A stretch of 64,000 nucleotides of DNA from Anagrus nilaparvatae (lineage: Eukaryota; Arthropoda; Insecta; Hymenoptera; Mymaridae). Within the stretch, counting starts at the first letter, position 1; each line of letters starts with the position of its first letter. The stretch covers positions 17,856,001-17,920,000 of the forward strand of contig JAKSXM010000014.1 of the NCBI GenBank assembly GCA_022575985.1, in the 5' to 3' direction. The notes under the pieces are model-generated. The model did not search any database, was not told the DNA's origin, and saw nothing but the letters and a program-made list of their open reading frames with translations. The position numbers were made by a program, and so were the translations under genes. Of this stretch, positions 11,056 to 21,080 are shown piece after piece.

Positions 11056-11500
11056 GATGTTTTCTCGAAGCTGGTACACGATTGCAAAATTTCGCTAAAC
11101 ACTCTTGGTAGTAGGAACAAAATCACGCTTTACTGGGTACCCGCTCACTTGGGCATACCAAACAACGAGAAAGCTGAGTCTCTAGCCAAGAAAGGAACTA
11201 AGATAGCAGTTCCAACTGCCGTCATTGGAACTCCTTGGTGGCAGGTTGTTTCACCTATCTCCGACTTAATGGGAGAGAACGCAACGTAGTGGGCGGAATC
11301 AAGAGGAGTCAGGCAGTCCAAAAGGGCTCTGGGTACCTCTCCAAACTACGAGTGGCGTGAAGAACTACTGAATATGAATAGAATCTACACTCGTGCTGTG
11401 GTGGGATGGATAACGGGACACTCCGTATTGAACCATCACAGATGGAGAAATATTAACGATATTCGGAACTGTGTTAAGATCTCGGTAACATATTTCTGTG
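11056..11500 (+). pseudogene. Retrotransposon ORF2, RNase H end and C-terminal region
   Basis: After the junction at about 11056 the frame reads LGSRNKITLYWVPAHLGIPN, then NEKAESLAKKGT, the last part of a retroelement RNase H domain with the usual WVPxHxGxxxNEKAxxLA pattern. The stop at 11287-11289 is followed in the same frame by WAESRGVRQSKRALGTSPNY and RAVVGWITGHSVLNHH. These match the region that ends with a zinc-finger-like segment in complete elements. The terminal cysteines could not be placed with confidence. The reverse transcriptase should precede this domain and is absent. Confidence 0.78.
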
Positions 11501-11925
11501 GGCTACGCTTAAAGGTCTATGCGCGCCCTGATCGATGCCATTAACTGGGGAACCTGGAGCTGGTTCATTGCCAGAAGAACCGATGGAGGTTATTCTGACT
11601 TTTGTTCCGCATCTTCGGATCACTAACACACAAAGCAGCAATCATGCAGATTTTCGAACCCTCAAAGGAAGGGTGATTCTGGGAGCCAGGTCTGGACTTC
11701 CCTACAGAGACAAGATCTCTGCAGGTTGTCACTTTTGGGAGACTAACCGTGAGCAACATCCAAGGGAACAAACAAATAAAACATAATACTGGGACATCCA
11801 GGACCCTTACTTAAAAGGACCAGGATGGACCAACGGGGACTTTAACAAGTGAAGCGCTAGAGACTTTTGAATTAAGTCAGGTGCTCTGGAGCTTGTCTCC
11901 CCCCCCACCCAGGCAAAAAAAAAGT
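11501..11925 (+). other. 3' UTR of the retrotransposon
   Basis: Less AT-rich, non-coding sequence running to a C-rich tract (CCCCCCCCACCCAGG) and a short A run at 11916-11924, after which the DNA becomes AT-rich again. Plus and minus frames at 11535-11786 are incidental. The short A run fits the 3' end of an old target-primed insertion. Confidence 0.55.
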
Positions 11926-12340
11926 AGTTTATTTTTAGTTTAAACAATAATATATCATGTTTTAGGTCATAAAGCACCTGAGATTCCAGCTCCCGCCCCT
12001 GTACCCTTCGCGCGCCAACCCCTGCTGTGTACCTGCTGTGTAATAGGGAGTATAAAATGTAGAATTTTGAATTTTGAATCCTTATTATTATTTCGAATCA
12101 TTTGGTAAGAATAAAAAACTGTTCCGAAAGTTTAAAAGTATCCTAAAAGTCTAAAAGTACCCCAAAGTGCTAATACTATCCCAAAAATTTAACCTATGTC
12201 GGCGTTGTGTTGCCGACGTAATATATTTACTGAAAAAAATCTTGAAGAGATACCTTGTATATTTTTTGCTAATTGGCCATCTTTTCATCCAGTAATCGAA
12301 AATCCAAATGATTTCTCTAAATAAGTAAAAGGGTTACTTG
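11926..12340. other. Intergenic sequence, no gene seen
   Basis: Mixed composition with a CCCGCCCCTGTACCC stretch near 12000 and several short AAAAGTAxCC repeats around 12135-12190. No gene recognised. Confidence 0.45.
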
Positions 12341-12570
12341 CACGGAGAAAAATATTTTGTATATTTTACAAGGTTAATTTTAGTAAAACGGGGTTAATTT
12401 TAATTACAAAAAAAATTTGTAAATTTTACAAATATGAAGTCAGAATATTGTAATTCTAACTATAAAAATGGTTATATTTACAAAATATTTGAACAGAAAA
12501 TAACAAAACTTTATGATGTAAACATAACCATAGCAATTTTGGTTATTTTTAACAGTTATTTTTCTCCGTG
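12341..12570. mobile_element. MITE with CACGGAGAAAAATA termini
   Basis: A 230 bp element whose left end CACGGAGAAAAATA is mirrored at the right end as TATTTTTCTCCGTG. The interior holds TTTTACAA and TTGTAAA blocks and AACCATA and GGTTAT blocks that extend the inverted symmetry. No coding capacity. The target duplication is unclear; TG flanks both ends. Superfamily not assigned. Confidence 0.75.
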
Positions 12571-12719
12571 TGATTCATCCTAGAAAGAAAGACTTCTTTT
12601 AGTTTGGTTTTTAATAAAGACTGAATTCAAAATTATATGTAAATAACCATAAGAGTTTTTGAATTTGTTCTTACTTTAAAAACAGTATAAATATAAATAT
12701 AAACAAAATAGCTATAAAA

Positions 12720-13015
12720 ATGAGTAGAATCATATAAATATCTGGGAGTTACTTTTGAGTTCAACTTACAATGGGATTCTCTTATTAAAAACATCCTGAA
12801 AAAGTTACGATATTTTGTTTTTCTCCAATATAATTAATAAACTTAAACACATCGACAAAAAAATTAGAAATATGCTCTACTATGCTTTTTGTTACTGAAA
12901 TTATGGAATCATAGCTTACGGCGGAGTATATAATAGTGAAATTGGTGCATTAAAAACGTACGAACAAAAAGAAGCGTAAAACAAAATATTATCAAAAGTT
13001 CAAGATTTAGAAACA
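12720..13015 (+). pseudogene. Non-LTR reverse transcriptase C-terminal relic
   Basis: Plus-strand frames, broken by stops and shifts, read SYKYLGVTFEFNLQWDSLIK, NILKKLRYF, then MLYYAFC and later GIIAYGGV. These are the KYLGV...W..HI motif and the IxEYGIxAWGG-like motif that follow the catalytic palm in jockey/CR1-type reverse transcriptases. The catalytic centre itself is not present. A TA-flanked MITE begins at 13022, just downstream. Confidence 0.7.
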
Positions 13016-13021
13016 TGTATA

Positions 13022-13143
13022 GGGTGACTGTACCAATTAGTGACCAAAAATTTTCCTATTCATGACCATTCGTCTTTCATAGATTAACACGGTATTGGAA
13101 ATTATGACCAATCCCTATTGGTCATTAAATGGTACATTCACCC
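13022..13143. mobile_element. 122 bp TA-flanked MITE, GGGTGA family
   Basis: The terminal inverted repeat GGGTGACTGTACCAATTAG is mirrored by CATTAAATGGTACATTCACCC. TA dinucleotides at 13020-13021 and 13144-13145 look like the target duplication of a Tc1/mariner-type transposase. A much larger relative with the same termini lies at 32165-34056. Confidence 0.82.
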
Positions 13144-13572
13144 TACTAACTGTTAAAAAAACCTATCAAATATATTAAACTAGGTCCTTTTCTCGTGAAT
13201 TCGAGACAAACCAAGTCCTTCTACTTTGCTGTAATTCTTGAAAAAGTAAAATGTCTGAGTTTAAAAAGATATGCCCACATATTTTCTTTGCAATCATTGT
13301 TTAGAGTTTATTTATGACATCTGTTTCTTCTAAACTAGTTTCGATTTCCCTAAAAATTTAGGGCATTCAATTTTGAAGCTTTTAAATAACGGAATGAATA
13401 TAATAATGTATAATGTATATTGTTAATATTGTATATTGTAGTGTACGCAATTGAAATCACAAAAAACATATTTTATCTTCTTCTTTATATTACTTCCTTT
13501 GTAAACAAAGCCTGCTTGTGGATACTGCGTCATTCGGATTTACCCATAAAAATATAGATACACATTATTAAG

Positions 13573-13580
13573 TATAAAAG
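13573..13580 (+). promoter_or_regulatory. TATA box of the MBF2-family gene
   Basis: TATAAAAG lies 73 bp ahead of the start codon. Transcription would be expected to start about 30 bp downstream, near the TTTAGCACTCG at about 13600-13610, giving a leader of roughly 45 bases. A strong TATA box fits an inducible or tissue-specific secreted-protein gene. Confidence 0.7.
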
Positions 13581-13652
13581 GAACAAAAATTTTGTCAATT
13601 TTAGCACTCGTTTAAGTTTCTTCATCAGAACAACAAGAAAATTATCAAAAAA

Positions 13653-14093
13653 ATGTCATTTTTCAAAGAAAATTTATTTTTGTCTTTAATAGTGACAGTG
13701 TTTCTTTTTCAAACAATACAATCATTTAATATAGACAATGACGATGTGTATATAGAAAAATCATACCACTACTCAAAAAATCCTGACAGGGATCAAAGTC
13801 ATCATTTAATAGCTGGTAAAAGAAAAACTGGTGACGATGTTCTTTACAACAGCACTGTCAACAAATTTAGCAGTTACATGGAACAAACTACACTGACAAA
13901 AGAGTATTATGCTGGATTAAATTATGTTTTTACAAAAATTGAAGCCATTGATCTTGAATCTAATGGAAAGGGAGCTACTGTTAAATTACTGCAAGGTGGT
14001 TCTGGATATGACAATTTAAAATTACAGTTTAAAAGCCAAGTTGGAGGAGATATTAATTATAAAGTTGTACTTCATGCTATGCCTGTTTACTAA
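13653..14093 (+). CDS. Secreted MBF2-family protein
   Basis: Intact single-exon gene of 146 codons. Residues 1-24 form a signal peptide: Lys5, a hydrophobic core LFLSLIVTVFLFQTI, and likely cleavage after Ser24 (IQS-FN). The mature chain is about 122 residues, with an acidic start (NIDNDD) and one conserved block near the C terminus. In that block, NYVFTKIEAIDLESNGKGAT is followed by LLQGGSGYDNLKLQFKSQ and GDINYKVVLH, the GG-GY...FKSQ.G..INY pattern of the insect MBF2 family. No cysteines are visible in the mature part. MBF2 was first described as a transcription co-activator, but most family members are small secreted proteins found in saliva, venom or haemolymph, and the signal peptide supports that class here. 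The ATG at 13653 is the first after the TATA box, in an AAAAAATG context. Stop TAA 14091-14093. No neighbouring gene. Confidence 0.85.
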   Translation: MSFFKENLFLSLIVTVFLFQTIQSFNIDNDDVYIEKSYHYSKNPDRDQSHHLIAGKRKTGDDVLYNSTVNKFSSYMEQTTLTKEYYAGLNYVFTKIEAIDLESNGKGATVKLLQGGSGYDNLKLQFKSQVGGDINYKVVLHAMPVY

Positions 14094-14331
14094 GTTTTGC
14101 AATCAAAGTAAGTTAAGTTGAAAGTTAATGAAATATCAAGTTTCCAGCTTATGTAGCATTTTTCAAACGTTTAAACTTTATATATTATAATTTAAAGTAG
14201 AAATATTAAAGACTAAATTAAAAAAAGGGAAATAATTTTTTGTAAAATTGTAATTTTATAAAGTACACGTAATTTTTATAAAATTTTGAACAATTATTAT
14301 TATTAGATATTTGTGTATACTCGATATTATG

Positions 14332-14337
14332 AATAAA
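14332..14337 (+). terminator. Possible polyadenylation signal of the MBF2-family gene
   Basis: AATAAA about 240 bases after the stop codon. In DNA this AT-rich the hexamer occurs often by chance, so the assignment rests mainly on position. Confidence 0.35.
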
Positions 14338-14339
14338 TT

Positions 14340-17300
14340 CAATTAGAATTTTCTGCAAACATATTATTTTAAACCAATATTTTTGATGTTACTATAGTCG
14401 AGTTCTAAAAATTAATGTAATTTGAAAGTGATTTTTTCATATGATGCCATAATGTATTAGTTAATAATTTTATAATAAGCGACTGGTTATTAGATATTAA
14501 AAATAGTTATGTAAAAAAAATAAATAAAATAAAAATGCGTAAAATAAATCTTGCATAAATTATTATTTTTATCAAGCAAAAATAAAAAAAAGACCAAAAA
14601 TTAATTATCATTTTTTATAAATTTATTCATGAGATAAGCAGCGATATTAATTTTTTATTCAAAGTCGTTTCCATAACTTTGTTTTGTTTCCTGTATTTTA
14701 CTGATAGCTTATTTATACGATTACTAAAAAAAAAAATATTTCTCTTGATTAAGATTTTATAAAAAAAAAGTGTCATTTATAGAAAATATCCAATTATCTC
14801 AACAACGGTGTAATAATAGCTTAGGAAGAAAAATCAATTTTACTTTAAATAATACATTTCTCTCGAGGAAACCACTTTTTGTCTAATAAATAATATACTG
14901 TAAGCAAGTAAAAAAAAAAATAATAATATTGAGTCGTAAGTTTTTGTGGTGTTTACCAGTACCATAATCAATCATCTCAAAAAAAAAATATAATTTTCAA
15001 ATTTTTATATATCTATACATCCTTTATTCATTTTATGGTCCATTGACTTCTATATCCATTGAAATGAACCGACACGTGCAACAGGTGATTGTCCAACCAC
15101 GATATTCTTTTATATATATTTTTTTTTATTCCTTGTGAAAAAGCCAAAAGATCCCTTTACTCGCATGTCAAAAGTGCATTTTGTTTTTGCATGTAACATC
15201 GAGAATCATGAAACGCCCTCGACCTCTTCGTTTTTTATTTTTTAATATAAAATTCAACTTTTTTATATAATCATAATGTTTGTATATCATGAAAAGAACC
15301 GCTATTCAAGAGTTTTAAGGTTTCAGATTTTATTTATTTAGTAAAAAATTGTTTTTTTAATTTTTTTTATAAAAAAGTTAATATTTGCATGGAATTTTAC
15401 GAAATTATTGATTTTACTTTGACATTAATGATGTTATAAAAATATTAAATTTTAGAAATTCCTGCATGAAACTGAAAAGATGTACATATATCTTAAGTAA
15501 TCTTTTCCTTATAAAATACATAAGAACTTTTTTATAATTTTAGAAAAATTAATTTATTATTAATTCCTAAAGTAAATATTAAATATATTATTACGTAAGT
15601 TTTTTTTATAGATAGATAGAATTCTCTTTTCGCAAGTTAATAATGCATTTAATACTCTTGGAATGCTCATTTTTTTAATTATAAAACATGTATTTTGAAG
15701 TATTTTAATGTTACTTCTAGCGTATTTAAATTTTTTGCAAAAAGTATGCCGGGGTTATCTATAAAGATAAATTAAGAAAGATGTAGATGGGTGTTTTTCA
15801 CGGGAACTGAATATTTTTTTATTATTTGTGACACGATTTTTATTACCTTTTTTTGCAAATTTTTTTGTAGTTTTATGTTTTTCAAGCTCCATATAACCTA
15901 AAATTTTCAATGGTACTGCTACAAACGTTAAAGTAAATTCTACGTGTTATTCTTATGGGATTTTTTATTTCAGCGGTCGTTTTTGACACGAACGTTTTTG
16001 ACATTTCGAGACTAATATTTAAATAGCACTTGATTGAAGTCACACAATTTTCTTTTACTTTGGCTATCAGTTTTTTTTATAAAAACACGTTACTAAACAA
16101 GATGCATTAAGTAAAATATTCCATAAATTTTTAAAAAACGACCTTGACGTTTTTGACATTTTTATTTTGTATTAGCGTTTTAAACATTTAAAATTGCAAA
16201 TTTTCGTTGATAAACCTTTTATTATCAAAACTTTTTTCAAGTTTTCCACGTTTCATATATAAGTAGTTAACTAGGAAAAAAAATACGTCAGAGCTTTCAA
16301 GTGCATAAATATAGACTGCGCACTATGAAAATAAAATGGGAACTTAAATTAAAGTAAAATAAAATATAAATCTTAACTTAAATTATTAAATTAAAGCTTA
16401 AGCTTAAGCTTAAACCTAAACTTAGCGACATATTTGAATACATATTTGAATACATATTTGAGGATAAGCTAAGAGGACTGCATAAAAATTTGTTTTGTTG
16501 AAAAAAATTAATTTTTGGGACCTAAATACGTCATACGCACCCAACAGAAAAATTTAAATTCAAATGTTAAGCCTTCTGTTCATTCTCAGTGTTTATAGTT
16601 AATCAAGATGACAGCGGGCGGTTTTGACATTTTGAACACATATGCTCCAGAAATTTTTTTTCTAACTTACCTATATATTTGCAGTTGATTTGGACTTTCA
16701 AAAAATATTAATTAACTTTTTAAAAGAAAAAAAAGTGCAAAAGAGCTTTCGATTCGGATATAAGTGGGGGTAAGAGGGACACTATGCATACTGTTCCTTT
16801 GAAAATCACCCAGATATAATAGTAGATATAGTAGAACATGCGCGATTTTAAAGAACTATTTTTAAGACCCTCGAACTACCTTAGATTCCGTGTCATAGCC
16901 AAAATAAAGCAAAAACGCAATGAATTGAAAGTTGAGTTAGAATCTTAAAATTAAACACAAATTCCTTTTTTAACTAAAAAAAGCCCCATAAATTTTCAGA
17001 AATTTTGGCAAATATACTAAGGGGTTTTCCCACGCTTCTTAAATTTTATTTTGGAACCATTTGTTTCGCTAAAGCTACATACTTTTTTCAATTATCATTA
17101 AAAAAAATTGTAATAATATTTTATTTTTAATTAAAATTCCAAAAACTCGATACAATTATCTGTAACTGCACTGTATCATACATCATTGTGAAATCATTAT
17201 TTTGTAACATGGATGTTTATTTTTGTAATTTATTACGATATTACTGAAGATTTTCTATTGGGAATGTGGTAAGATTTACATCAACTTGGAATTACTAACT

Positions 17301-17500
17301 CTATGACTAAAGACAAAAAATTTCTTTTGGCTGATTATTTTATTTCTACTCGAAATGCTACAAATCCATATTTAATTCATCTCTGATGCATTTGGATTCA
17401 ACTAGACCTCTATTCAAGTTTTAAAATATCACAAATGATGTTTTAAATGGGCCTTCAAACAACTTTTTACTAAATCTATTAGAGTCTAATACTGTATAAA
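14340..17500. other. AT-rich intergenic sequence, no gene seen
   Basis: No gene recognised. Points of note are a short CTTAAG tandem near 16393-16412 and three copies of ATATTTGAATAC or close variants at 16431-16465. The phrase TTTTTGACATTTT recurs at about 15985, 16148 and 16622. Low-complexity runs dominate the rest. Confidence 0.5.
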
Positions 17501-17504
17501 TAAA

Positions 17505-17590
17505 TCGCTTGAATTTTCAAGCAGTTACTTGAAATCCAAGGCATTCGCTTGAATTTTCAAATAGGCATTCAAGCAGTTAATCAAAATTTT
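17505..17590 (+). repeat. Short direct repeats of TTGAATTTTCAA / CAAGCAGTTA
   Basis: CTTGAATTTTCAAGCAGTTA and close variants occur twice within 85 bp. Related phrases (TTGAATTTTCATGCA, CAAGCAGTTACTTAAAA) recur at 52712-52790 in the fusilli intron. These may be remains of a dispersed element. Confidence 0.4.
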
Positions 17591-17929
17591 ACCATGCTGC
17601 TATTTAGCCAAAAGTTAATTAAAATTTTTAATAATTATGCAAATTATCATAAAATTTCGTGATTTAACCATCTATATAAAAAATATTGATTTCATAATGA
17701 TATAAAATATAAGTTTTGCTTGAAAATTCAGTAATTGCATAAAGATAGTCTTTGAACTAAGATTCTCCGATTATTATGTCTTTTGGTTTTCTCTAGAGTT
17801 AAATCAATATTTTTAAATGAATTTACAACTGCCTAAAAATGTATTAATATCCGGCCAGTAAAAAAGGTCCTAATTTCACGTCACCTCATAAATAATGACC
17901 TATTTTAATTTTATACAAAAATTTTTTAA

Positions 17930-18320
17930 TTTCAAAAATTCTGGAGAAGGTACTTCTTAAGCATATCATCGATCATCTTACTCAACATAACATCATATAG
18001 CATCAATACCCTTCTCACTAATATAATTGACGACAACTGCAAAGATTTTTATTTTGGTCGTAATACAATCCTGCTTATCTTATAGATTTTTACATGGTCT
18101 CTCATCAGGTCCTACTGAAAAATGTTTTCTCAATTCGATTTTTACCTTAAGTTTTGATGAATTCAAAAATTATTTAAGTACTTGAAAATGAGACCTCTGC
18201 CATAATTAAGATCAAAAGCCATTTGAAATAACTTCTTAACATTAAACCTAACTCGTATTATTCTATTCTGTAGACCTATTATACTGAACTCTGCCTTTTA
18301 TTCATCGCTGCCTAGTATTT
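17930..18320 (+). pseudogene. Faint reverse transcriptase relic
   Basis: A plus-strand frame with shifts reads LEKVLLKHIIDHLTQHNII, similar to the ISKILEKxxxxxLxxHLxxHNIL segment before the RT palm. Further on LFCRPIILNSAFYSSLP resembles the VRPILEYxSxVWSP segment near the RT end. Many stops lie between. The resemblance is suggestive only. Confidence 0.35.
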
Positions 18321-18423
18321 TCACTATTGTGATAGGTCAAATTTCGATTTTTGATTTTTTGGCATATAAGCACGTTTTGAGACCCCAGGAAGCTAAAAAA
18401 CCGGTTTTTAAAAAAAGTCTGTA

Positions 18424-18427
<4 letters not shown>

Positions 18428-18484
<57 letters not shown>
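18428..18484. repeat. (GT)n microsatellite
   Basis: About 28 uninterrupted GT units, preceded by an imperfect GTATGTGTTT. The short open frames across it, with Cys-Val or Thr-His repeats, are products of the dinucleotide repeat. Confidence 0.97.
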
Positions 18485-18487
<3 letters not shown>

Positions 18488-18569
18488 TTCACAAACATAA
18501 TGGAGTTAAGACCTAATTTTTTTTTCAAAAATTTTTTTATCAAAAAATGTATTGTAAATGTATTCATAA

Positions 18570-18774
18570 CAGAAAATTCGAGAATTCTCGATTTTATCTT
18601 ATGAATTTACGAAAAAAATTGTAAATTTTTGTAAATTAGTAAATATTTACAAAAAAAGTGAATTTACAAAAAAAAATCGGAAATACTCAAATTTTTAGTT
18701 AATATACTAAATTTAGTAAATTTACGAATATTCTATTTTTTTTTGTGAATCTAAGAAAGTTACTTTTTACAGTG
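18570..18774 (-). mobile_element. Truncated CACTGTAAAAAG element, right half
   Basis: It ends with GAAAGTTACTTTTTACAGTG, the complement of the terminus at 4092 and at both ends of 40546-42070. The internal blocks TTCGAGAATTCTCGA and TACTAAATTTAGTAAA match the same family. It begins about 85 bp after the GT microsatellite, and the opposite terminus is missing. Confidence 0.6.
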
Positions 18775-18945
18775 TAATTACTCTTTCTTGAACAGGTAAG
18801 CTATTTTATTCACAGATTTTAATTTTGTTAATGGTTTCTTCAGCAGAGCTTTTTACGTGAAATGTTAAACTTCGGTTTTAGCGGCACGTAAGATTTAAAA
18901 AAATTTTTAAATTCTTACTAATAAATTAAAACAAACATAATTTAA

Positions 18946-19668
18946 CCCATTAAGTACCAATCGCACATAACTGGAGTTTTGATTATCAAACTGTTACAAA
19001 AGCTTTTTTTTAATTCTAAAATTTTTCTAGGAGTAAAAATGATTGCTTTATCCAATTATAACATTAGTTTTTACGTACAACCCCTCCAAAAGGGGTGAAA
19101 ATAGGGGTAAATATGAATTTTTGGCTTTTTTTAAATTTTTTCTGGACTTTGAGCTATAAAACCTTTATAACTTACTCCTTTTATTAACTAGACCTTTTGA
19201 TACAGTTAAAATTGTAATGTGCATATAACATGACCATAATTTTTCAATTTTAACCCTTTAGGGTGTGGGGGGGGGGTCTATGCAAAAATGAAGAAAATTT
19301 TATGATTTTATCATTTTTTTTCTCACCCCTTTTGAAGAGACAGTCACCCCCTAAAGAGTTAAAATTGAAAAATTATGGTCATTCTACATGCAGTCTACAC
19401 TTTTAACTGTATTAAGAGGTCTAGGTAATTAAAAGAGTAATTTATAAAGGTTTTATAGTTCAAAGTCCAGAACAGATATAAAAAAAGCCAAAAATTCATG
19501 TTTACCCCTATTTCTACCCCTTTTGAAGGGGTCGTACTTAAAAACTGATGTTAAAATTGAATAAAGAAAACATTTTTACCCCTAGAAAATTTTTTGGAAT
19601 AAAAAAAAAAGGTTTTGTTATAGTTTGGTAATCAAAAGTCCAGCTATGTACGATTGATACTTAATGGG
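18946..19668. mobile_element. 723 bp foldback element flanked by TTAA
   Basis: The whole element is one large inverted repeat with a short centre near 19310. The left end CCCATTAAGTACCAATCG is mirrored by CGATTGATACTTAATGGG, and the arms stay similar through CCCCTCCAAAAGGGGTGAAA against its counterpart near 19510-19530. TTAA at 18942-18945 and 19669-19672, together with CCC...GGG termini, is the signature of piggyBac-type insertion. No coding capacity. Arm identity looks high but with many point differences, so the insertion is not recent. Transcription would give a long hairpin RNA. Confidence 0.85.
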
Positions 19669-19679
19669 TTAAATAAGTC

Positions 19680-20127
19680 TAAAAATTTCTAGTTTTAATT
19701 TATTTTATTAATGTTTTAAACATGGATATAAAACTCATAAAAATGACAATGAAAAACAATTTTCTGCGATTTTTTTTAGGATTATTGTAATATGTACAAT
19801 GGCATTGAATATAATATCGAATATTTTGTTTTTGTTAAGATTCTTTATATTGAAAAATGTTTTGAATTGTTTTTACATAAATTTAAAAAAATATCGTTTG
19901 TATGTTAAATAATATAATGTACACATATTAGCAAAAAAATGTAATTTAGATTCAAATAAATTTTTTGTCAATGCAATTTATAAATTCATGCATATATCTT
20001 CATTCAAAAATTTACATTTAATTATCGTGACACATTTATACATTTGCTAGCATAATTGTATTAAATTTTTCAAAATAGATATTTTATTGAATTACAATTT
20101 TAAAGTGTTTAAGAGAAACAGAGAAGT
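19680..20127. other. AT-rich intergenic sequence, no gene seen
   Basis: AT-rich and low complexity, with no gene and no clear repeat. Confidence 0.5.
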
Positions 20128-20360
20128 AGAAACATGACTTTTCTTCCTAGCGGGCCGAAAACACTTTTTTCGCCCCGCGACGAGATCAAAAAAAAGGCAT
20201 TTTCACCCCACTGAGAAAGAAAAATTTCGTTTTGTCCATGGGAACAAAAAAAAAATACCCCAGATCGCAGTTTACCATCCTCGGCTTCGCCTCGGATGCT
20301 AATTAACATGCGATCTGGGCCATTCTTTTTTTTTGCTCCCTTGGTTAAAAATGTACTATT
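20128..20360 (+). repeat. GCGAAGC-hairpin repeat, copy 1
   Basis: About 230 bp and clearly less AT-rich. A reverse-complement copy at 29322-29554 is nearly identical over its length. The core hairpin at 20259-20319 has an 11 bp outer stem (CCCAGATCGCA with TGCGATCTGGG) enclosing CATCC...GGATG and GGCTTCGCC. The right end reads TTGGTTAAAAATGTACTATT and the left end is a degenerate form of AAAATGTACTATTTC. Short frames through it (20109-20309 minus, 20296-20499 plus) are incidental. Confidence 0.8.
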
Positions 20361-20489
20361 TCATTCTTATTGCTATAGAGCTTTAATTTTCAGAAAATCA
20401 AGAAAAAAATTACAATTTAAAAATATACGATCTGTTCTCTTTTTGGTAGCTAATAATAGTCATAAACTTAGAATTAAAATAGTTCATTT

Positions 20490-21080
20490 TGTTAAATAAA
20501 CAGAAAACCAAACAACGACTTGAGGTAAAAATTCAATGTTTGAAAGTTTGTTCAAAAGAACAGCATGAAATATTCTATTAAATGCTTTTGATAGATCTAG
20601 GATTAATAAGATTGTAATGAGATCAAGATGGAAGTCTGCAAAAAAAAAAGATCTGTGAGTAGAAAATTTGATATTATGATTTTTTAGAAAATCTAACTGA
20701 ACAAGAATATTGTGGAAAATTAGGTATTTAGCTATCTGTTTATGAAGGAATGTTTTAAAAATTTTGGAAATTATGCACAAAATGGAAATAGGTCTGTAGT
20801 CCGCGAGTGAGGTGGAATTGGGATCTTTTTTACTGGAAGAATGTTGCTATGTTTTCAGGCAGAAGGAATTTTATTTAATATTTTGGAGTTATTGAATAGA
20901 GATAAGACAACTCTAGAAAGAGCTGGAAGACATAGCTCGAGAACTTTACTTGAGAACAAGGGTAAACCAGGTAGAGTTGAAATTCCTAAATCCACTAAAG
21001 GATTATGATGTAGTCTATACCACTCAATAATATTTTTCGTAAACTTTAGGGCAGTTTTCAAATAAGCGTCAATTTTATTC
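20490..21080 (-). pseudogene. Jockey/CR1-type reverse transcriptase fragment
   Basis: Read on the minus strand from 21080 downward. The pre-RT segment (LKFTKNIIEWYRLHHNP, then LFSSKVLELCLPALSRVV) is followed by a shifted frame containing DYRPIS-like sequence. The RT core follows: ISKIFKTFLHKQIAKYL, HNILVQLDFLKNH and TILLILDLSKAFNRIFHAVL, where LDLSKAFD is the first catalytic-aspartate region (here a D then N). It ends at LPQVVVWFSVYLTK. The later motif containing the YADD box is not present. Several stops and shifts make it a dead fragment. Confidence 0.8.

Larger units (their letters stand above)
9384..11925 (+). mobile_element. Internally deleted non-LTR retrotransposon carrying RNase H
   Basis: A less AT-rich block on the plus strand with the order 5' region, ORF1, ORF2 endonuclease start, RNase H end, C-terminal region, 3' UTR and short A run (11916-11924). 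Most of the endonuclease and the entire reverse transcriptase are missing. ORF2 frames switch from endonuclease-like (ending ...SGLVIG near 11056) directly to RNase H-like sequence. The presence of RNase H places it in the I/LOA-like assemblage of non-LTR elements, with LOA-like resemblance at the endonuclease start (INLQHCKAAS, LIQEPWI). It is non-functional. The 5' boundary is uncertain. Confidence 0.85.

Noticed and set aside
11535..11786. 83-codon plus frame and 68-codon minus frame
   Set aside because: They lie in the 3' untranslated part of the retrotransposon, downstream of its last recognisable coding motif.
16393..16465. Telomere-like tandem repeats
   Set aside because: The CTTAAG and ATATTTGAATAC units do not match the insect TTAGG repeat and occur only a few times.
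18329..18604. Plus-strand frame with a Cys-Val repeat and the minus-strand Thr-His frame
   Set aside because: Both are translations of the GT microsatellite and adjoining AT-rich DNA.
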